Under the pieces are notes generated by a model. That model did no database searches, had not been told where the DNA came from, and saw nothing but the letters and a program-made list of their open reading frames with translations. Positions 25,057-29,427 of a stretch of 29,427 bases of DNA are shown one piece after another. This DNA is from an uncultured Prevotella sp. Lineage in GTDB: Bacteria > Bacteroidota > Bacteroidia > Bacteroidales > Bacteroidaceae. Made by a program: the position numbers and the translations under genes. The DNA lies in the NCBI GenBank assembly GCA_900554835.1, contig USJD01000019.1, positions 1 through 29,427 of the forward strand. The letters run 5' to 3'. Within the stretch, counting starts at the first letter, position 1. The number at the start of each line of letters is the position of its first letter.

Positions 25057-26037
25057 ATGAAGTTTCAAGAGACCATCAAAAGAATAAAGGAAAGGAAAGC
25101 GGGATTCATGATTACTATCATGTTCTTACTGCTCATACCCTTCACCAGTTCAGCCCAAGACTTCTCGGTAGCAAGCTTCCGCTTGTTGCCCAACGACGTA
25201 AGCGCCTTCATAGACAATGTACGCGATCTCAATGACGAGGCTTGTGCACTCTTGAAGGTAGAGGCGCCAACCGACTTTGCTTTCTCCACCCCATTAGGAA
25301 TTGTGAAACGCAAGGACGAAGTGGGCGAAATATGGCTTTATCTACCAAAAGGTACCAAGATGCTAACCTTGAAGCACCCGGAATGGGGCGTAATCAGAGA
25401 CTACAAGTTGGACAAACCTTTGGAGAGTCGCATGACCTACGAGTTGAAGCTCAACCTTCCCAAGCCAACGATCACGGAAGTTCACGACACCATCGTAGAA
25501 GTAAAGACCGTGACCGACACGATAACAATACCACGAACTAAGCCCAAGATGCCACTCTCCATCTACACCTTAGCTACAGTGGCACTCCATCAAGACGGTC
25601 CATCATACGGAATTTTCTTTGCCATGATGAAACGCCATGGTTTCTTTCTCCATGCGAGCAGCGACTTACGAGCCATCGGGAATACAGACGGCAATTGCCA
25701 AAAAGACGGAAGCATCGATACCAATGGCACTAAGCCTTACTTCACAGGCGAGACACGACATAGCAATTACACGCTGACCCTTGGAGCCATCCACCATATA
25801 AGTCGTAACATACGATTTTTCGAAGGCATAGGATACGGACGATGCGCAACTGCCTGGCAAAGGAGTGAAAGCGAAGGTGGCGGATATCTCCTCAACGAAG
25901 GATTGACCCATAAGGGCATATCAGCCGAAGCAGGTGTACTTGCTTCCTTCAACAGGTTTACAATGACAGCCTCCACCATGACCATTGCAGGAAAACAATG
26001 GGAAGGTTGTATCGGATTGGGAATCAAAATATTTTAA
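25057..26037 (+). CDS. Exported protein with shared N-terminal domain and barrel-like C-terminus
   Basis: A 326-residue exported protein. A hydrophobic signal segment ends at SSAQ (about residue 34); a start at 25108 would give a shorter, more standard signal peptide. Residues about 35-130 match the N-terminal domain of two island proteins (SFRLLPNDVSAF, LNDEACALLKVE, LESRMTYELKLNLP), a domain I also recall ahead of formylglycine-enzyme-like proteins in Bacteroidota. A linker with paired VEVKTVTDTITIP-type strands leads to a C-terminal part (about 165-326) of alternating aromatic and Gly-rich strands ending in phenylalanine (GLGIKIF), typical of small outer-membrane barrels. It could tether the periplasmic part of the system to the outer membrane. 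Confidence 0.75.
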   Translation: MKFQETIKRIKERKAGFMITIMFLLLIPFTSSAQDFSVASFRLLPNDVSAFIDNVRDLNDEACALLKVEAPTDFAFSTPLGIVKRKDEVGEIWLYLPKGTKMLTLKHPEWGVIRDYKLDKPLESRMTYELKLNLPKPTITEVHDTIVEVKTVTDTITIPRTKPKMPLSIYTLATVALHQDGPSYGIFFAMMKRHGFFLHASSDLRAIGNTDGNCQKDGSIDTNGTKPYFTGETRHSNYTLTLGAIHHISRNIRFFEGIGYGRCATAWQRSESEGGGYLLNEGLTHKGISAEAGVLASFNRFTMTASTMTIAGKQWEGCIGLGIKIF

Positions 26038-26041
26038 AGAA

Positions 26042-27739
26042 ATGAAACATCTTATCATCAATCTTGCGATTATCATACTCATGGCTTCATGCAGCAGTGA
26101 CAAGCCATCTTACCTGGAGCCGCACCTATCGACTTTGGCTGCTACCGACATCACTCGAAATGAAGCGACCTTGAACGGTATTGCCGAAATAGAAGGAGAT
26201 GCTGACATGCCTCAACTCTATTTCAGATATGGAACAACGGAGAATATGGACCAGACTGTCCCTATCACAACAGAAAGTGAAAAGATATCAAAGCAAAACA
26301 GCGTCTCCGTTCGTCTGAAAAATCTCATTGCAAGCAACACCTATTATTATATGTTGCAAGGCAGCAATGGACGAACCATCACATCTGGAAACATGATGAA
26401 CTTTACGACACTACCCAACGAGAAGCCAAAGGTAGGAAATACAACCTTGTTAAGTCATGGACCAACAAGTGCTTTCGTCAGTTACGACATCTTGGAAGAT
26501 GGCGGAGAGAACATTACCGAAACAGGATGCTACTACGAATTGGCATCCCAAAGCGCTACAGAAACCCAGTCTGAAAAAGAGAACATGGAGAAAGAAATTC
26601 CAGGTAAAAATGCCACAAAAGAAATTCTTACCAACTACTCTGGAGGCTTGGGACAACAGAAACTCCTTATAGGAAAACTTACTCTCAATACGACCTATAA
26701 GATTTGGCCGTATGCCAAAAGCCGCATGGGAGAAACGATCGGTGACTGTATCACCTATACAACAACAAACGATGCCATCATGCTTAAAGAAGCAGGTGAA
26801 TTGCAGTCCCTTTTAAGCAACAATCTATATGATTACACATCACTCACCTTGGCGGGTCCAATGAATGGTGACGACCTGAATTGCCTCAGAAAGATGATGG
26901 GAAGAAACTTAGACGAGAGCGATACTCCAGGCAAATTAGCCTCCATAGATATGACAGATGTAAAAATTGTGGCCGGAGGCGGACCATACGGGGCTAATAG
27001 ATATGTCCAAGACCACGTTATCGGACAAGGACTTTTTGCCAACTGCGATTATCTCACAAATGTTATCCTACCTACAGATGTCACAACCATCGAAAAGGAT
27101 GCCTTTATGAATTGCAAGTCACTCGCCAAGATAGAAATACCTGCTTCGGTAAGCAATCTGCTGCCATCCAGCGGTTGTACGGCGCTGAGAGACATAGAAG
27201 TTTCAGAAGCCAACTCCAACTACAGCAGCGTCAATGGAGTGTTACTCAATGCACAACAAACCAACATCTTATGGTTTCCAATGGGCAAGCAAGGAGAATA
27301 TTCCTTGCCAAGCACCATCACTTCTATCGGTAACTATGCCTTCAAGGAATGCAGCATCGAGACATTCATTCTTCCTGACGACATGAACGAAATAGGTCAA
27401 GGAGCTTTTATGGACAGCAAGGTAAAAGAAGTAAAGTTACCTGCCAACCTGAAACGAATCCCGACAAGCACTTTCCAAGGTTGCAAACAGTTGAAAGTAG
27501 TAAGGATAGGCAGTAAGACAGAGGCTATTTCTGACTATGCCTTCGACCTCTGCCCTCTTACCGACATCTATGTGGAGGCAAAACTTCCACCAGTATGCAG
27601 TTCACATGCCTTCACCACAAGAGGCACCAGTTTTCTCAATACCTGCATCGTTCATGTGCCAACAGGAAAAGCTGCATTTTACAAAGGAGATGTCATTTGG
27701 AAACAATTCAAGAACATCAAAAGTGTCTCTTCCAAGTGA
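26042..27739 (+). CDS. FN3-like and BspA-type LRR_5 lipoprotein
   Basis: A 565-residue lipoprotein with lipobox ILMASC (Cys17), starting four bases after the stop of the previous gene. Residues about 22-125 and 126-242 look like two fibronectin-type III-like beta domains (ATLNGIAEIEG, FRYGTTENMDQ, NTYYYMLQGSNG; then TYKIWPYAKSRMGE). Residues about 245-560 are BspA-like leucine-rich repeats, for example VILPTDVTTIEKDAFMNCKSL and LPSTITSIGNYAFKECSIE, ending with the usual SSHAFTTRGTSF cap. Such repeats serve as adhesion or protein-binding surfaces. An upstream in-frame ATG at 25985 was rejected because it lies within the previous gene and spoils the signal peptide. It is the second LRR protein of the operon. 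Confidence 0.83.
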   Translation: MKHLIINLAIIILMASCSSDKPSYLEPHLSTLAATDITRNEATLNGIAEIEGDADMPQLYFRYGTTENMDQTVPITTESEKISKQNSVSVRLKNLIASNTYYYMLQGSNGRTITSGNMMNFTTLPNEKPKVGNTTLLSHGPTSAFVSYDILEDGGENITETGCYYELASQSATETQSEKENMEKEIPGKNATKEILTNYSGGLGQQKLLIGKLTLNTTYKIWPYAKSRMGETIGDCITYTTTNDAIMLKEAGELQSLLSNNLYDYTSLTLAGPMNGDDLNCLRKMMGRNLDESDTPGKLASIDMTDVKIVAGGGPYGANRYVQDHVIGQGLFANCDYLTNVILPTDVTTIEKDAFMNCKSLAKIEIPASVSNLLPSSGCTALRDIEVSEANSNYSSVNGVLLNAQQTNILWFPMGKQGEYSLPSTITSIGNYAFKECSIETFILPDDMNEIGQGAFMDSKVKEVKLPANLKRIPTSTFQGCKQLKVVRIGSKTEAISDYAFDLCPLTDIYVEAKLPPVCSSHAFTTRGTSFLNTCIVHVPTGKAAFYKGDVIWKQFKNIKSVSSK

Positions 27740-27777
27740 TAAACAACAGATAAAAAGGACTATAAAAACGACAGATT

Positions 27778-28344
27778 ATGACAACTCCAGAAATAGAAGA
27801 ATTGAAATCGCTCATCGAGCAAAAATACGGAAAGATGCTCTGTACCACTACAGACTTCGAGGAGTTTTCAATCTACCTCAAACAAAAATGGGGCAAGAGC
27901 ATATCCTCCTCCACCCTCAAACGCCTATACGGTTACGTAAACGACGACCACAAGCCAAGAAAAATAACACTCGATGCCCTGGCTCAATATATAGGTTACA
28001 CCAGCTACACAGAGTTTACAAGATGGCTAAAGGACAGCACGAAGTATAACTCATCCTTTTTCATGGCACAACAAGTGATAAGCAACGACTTGCAAAAAGG
28101 AAAGGAAATATCCATCGGCTGGAGTCCCAACCGAATACTGCGACTTCGCTATTTGGGTGAAAGCACCTATGAAGTCCTGAAGTCAGAAAACAGTAAGTTG
28201 CAGATAGGCGACAAGTTTGTCACAGGCTGCTTTATCAAGGAACAGCCTCTGTATCTGCCTTATATAGAAAGAAAAGGCAAACGAACAGCAGCCTTTGTAG
28301 CAGGAAGGAATGGCGGTCTCACACTTATCAACGTCATGAAGTAA
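27778..28344 (+). CDS. Predicted DNA-binding protein of a Bacteroidota-specific type
   Basis: A 188-residue cytoplasmic protein. The N-terminal half (residues 1-85) has a layout I recall from many Bacteroidota regulators: ELKSLIEQKYGK, a segment FEEFSIYLKQKWGKSISSSTLKRLYGYV resembling a helix-turn-helix, then TLDALAQYIGYTSYTEFTRWL. The C-terminal half (about 100-188) is a small beta domain (GWSPNRILRLRYLGESTYEV, AAFVAGRNGGLTLINV). The DNA-binding call is from motif resemblance, not from an identified family profile. It lies 28 bases before a Ser/Thr kinase gene, so the two may form a signalling pair, with the kinase acting on this protein; that is inference. Confidence 0.65.
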   Translation: MTTPEIEELKSLIEQKYGKMLCTTTDFEEFSIYLKQKWGKSISSSTLKRLYGYVNDDHKPRKITLDALAQYIGYTSYTEFTRWLKDSTKYNSSFFMAQQVISNDLQKGKEISIGWSPNRILRLRYLGESTYEVLKSENSKLQIGDKFVTGCFIKEQPLYLPYIERKGKRTAAFVAGRNGGLTLINVMK

Positions 28345-28372
28345 TAATCACGCTAAATCAACTTTTTAGAAT

Positions 28373-29335
28373 ATGCCAGACAAGCAAGATAAAGTAACAG
28401 GAAGGAACAATGATCCCGAGTCAAACTCTGGATATACAGAAGATCTCGACAAGGATACGAACGGCTCTGAATCCACTCCTATAGAAAATACCTATAGTAA
28501 TCTACAGGAATACTACGTGTCTCAATCCGGTCACACTCGACTCTTCACTGCCACCAAATACGGCAAACGCTACGTCTTAAAATGCCTCAAGAAGGACTTT
28601 CTTTACACACCAGTCTATCAACAAGCCCTCACCAAGGAATTTGAGATTGGGTTGGAGTTGGAACACCCCAATATCTGTAGAACCCTCAGCCTTGAGCAAC
28701 TTCCAGAATTAGGAACCACCATCGTGATGGAACACATAGACGGCGAGACGCTCAAAAGCCTCATCAATAGGAAAGCACTGACCCATGAACTTGGTCGTAA
28801 AATCATCCTTCAGTTGATGAATGCCTTGGAGTATATGCACAGCAAACAGATTATACACCGGGACCTCAAGCCATCCAACATCATGATTACCCATACAGGA
28901 CAGAATGTGAAAATCATCGACTTCGGTCTATCTGACAGCGATGCATTCTTCATTCTCAAGCACCCTGCTGGTACTACAGGATTTATCGCCCCAGAACAGT
29001 TCATGCCTGATGCAAAGGCAGAACCGAGGACGGATATCTTTTCCTTGGGAATGGTCATCGCAGAAATAGCCACATCCATCGGAGATAAAAAACTGGAGAG
29101 AATTGCTAAGATATGCACTACCCACAATCCCTTGCTGCGTCCAAGCAGCATTGAGATCCTGCGCAAAAGACTATTAGAAAAGCCTCAGAACCGAAATATC
29201 ATCATACTTCTTGGCTGCATAGTCTTTCTTTTGGCTGTAGCCATTGGCATATCCTACTATCATCGGCACCAAATGACCACCACAAAAGAAGCCACTATGG
29301 AGCAACACCTCGAAGGAGATAGTGTCTTGTCCTAG
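28373..29335 (+). CDS. Membrane-anchored Hanks-type Ser/Thr protein kinase
   Basis: A 320-residue kinase. Residues 1-45 are polar and disordered; the kinase domain spans about 47-265 with ATP-binding Lys70 (VLKC), catalytic HRDLKPSN (162-169, Asp164), DFG (183-185) and GFIAPEQF in the activation region. The glycine-rich loop is weak: VSQSGHTRLFTA holds one glycine in place of GxGxxG. One transmembrane helix (about 275-295) is followed by a short basic and acidic tail of about 25 residues, so there is almost no outside sensor domain. The kinase should face the cytoplasm and probably relies on a partner membrane protein for input, for example one of the exported proteins of the operon. Confidence 0.88.
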   Translation: MPDKQDKVTGRNNDPESNSGYTEDLDKDTNGSESTPIENTYSNLQEYYVSQSGHTRLFTATKYGKRYVLKCLKKDFLYTPVYQQALTKEFEIGLELEHPNICRTLSLEQLPELGTTIVMEHIDGETLKSLINRKALTHELGRKIILQLMNALEYMHSKQIIHRDLKPSNIMITHTGQNVKIIDFGLSDSDAFFILKHPAGTTGFIAPEQFMPDAKAEPRTDIFSLGMVIAEIATSIGDKKLERIAKICTTHNPLLRPSSIEILRKRLLEKPQNRNIIILLGCIVFLLAVAIGISYYHRHQMTTTKEATMEQHLEGDSVLS

Positions 29336-29338
29336 AAA

Positions 29339-29363
29339 AAGTTGACACAGTATAAATCAACTT
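29339..29363. other. Small inverted repeat between the kinase and the next gene
   Basis: AAGTTGA (29339-29345) is repeated inverted as TCAACTT (29357-29363) around an 11-base loop. No T-run follows. It might reduce read-through or steady the transcript; a role is not shown. Confidence 0.3.
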
Positions 29364-29376
29364 AAAAATAACAAAT

Positions 29377-29427
29377 ATGGACAAAGACAAAATGGATTTA
29401 GCGTTGAGCATAGCTCGCAGTTATTAT
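29377..29427 (+). CDS. Start of a further gene (runs off window)
   Basis: Seventeen codons are open from an ATG 41 bases after the kinase stop, reading MDKDKMDLALSIARSYY. There is no signal peptide in the visible part, so a cytoplasmic product is likely. It has the spacing and A-rich leader of the other operon genes. Too little is present to name a family. Confidence 0.5.
   Translation, partial: MDKDKMDLALSIARSYY

Overview
The window looks like a chromosome segment of a gut or oral Bacteroidota, most likely Prevotella/Segatella-like. Supporting signs are the Bacteroidota promoter pattern (TTTG or TTG, 19-20 bases, then TAnnTTTG) seen several times, A-rich leaders instead of strong Shine-Dalgarno sites, Bacteroidota lipoproteins, fimbrillin-family and BspA-like repeat proteins, BACON and M64 peptidase domains, and a large alpha-2-macroglobulin-type protein. 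No tRNA, rRNA, CRISPR array, transposase or integrase was recognised.

Left flank (1-4105): the start of an alpha-2-macroglobulin family protein on the minus strand is divergent from a cytoplasmic cellobiose phosphorylase (GH94, plus strand). A perfect 16-bp hairpin and a consensus promoter follow, then a small lipoprotein gene.

Island (about 4126-15956): a visibly more AT-rich block of minus-strand genes, closely packed and probably one operon, read from a promoter near 15703-15733. In transcription order: a multi-pass membrane protein; a 1030-residue tubulin-like (Tubulin_2 type) protein with a C-terminal GYF_2-like domain between proline-rich stretches; a zinc-ribbon/one-TM/MORN-like protein; a secreted protein whose C-terminal end is split off by a shift at an A7 tract; an LPP20-like secreted protein; an NTF2-like secreted protein; two proteins sharing a Bacteroidota N-terminal domain and PEGA-like domains, the longer with Sel1-like repeats; a VanZ-like membrane protein; and a small acidic protein that appears to have lost its lipobox cysteine. 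The block lies between two direct copies of a 380-bp segment (3746-4125 and 15957-16336) that differ at one base. The left copy is the 3' part of the intact lipoprotein gene; the right copy is a promoterless, startless remnant. I read this as a recently acquired or duplicated and potentially excisable island. The combination of a nucleotide-binding tubulin-like protein, a zinc-ribbon membrane adaptor and a set of envelope proteins is the best candidate here for an undescribed system.

Right part (16337-29427): an AAA ATPase with a DUF234-type C-terminal nuclease-like region follows the remnant, behind a promoter that resembles the one in front of the lipoprotein. A 567-bp intergenic region is packed with inverted and 21-bp tandem repeats. 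A second long operon starts at a promoter near 18371-18401: fimbrillin-like lipoprotein, a fusion of fimbrillin-like, LRR_5, BACON and M64 peptidase domains, another fimbrillin-like lipoprotein, a membrane-anchored WG-like/NTF2-like protein, an outer-membrane-like protein carrying the same N-terminal domain as two island proteins, an FN3-like/LRR_5 lipoprotein, a small predicted DNA-binding protein, a membrane-anchored Ser/Thr kinase, and the start of a further gene at the window edge. The island and this operon share two protein modules, so they are probably related versions of one kind of envelope system with different cytoplasmic ends: tubulin-like in one, kinase plus DNA-binding protein in the other.
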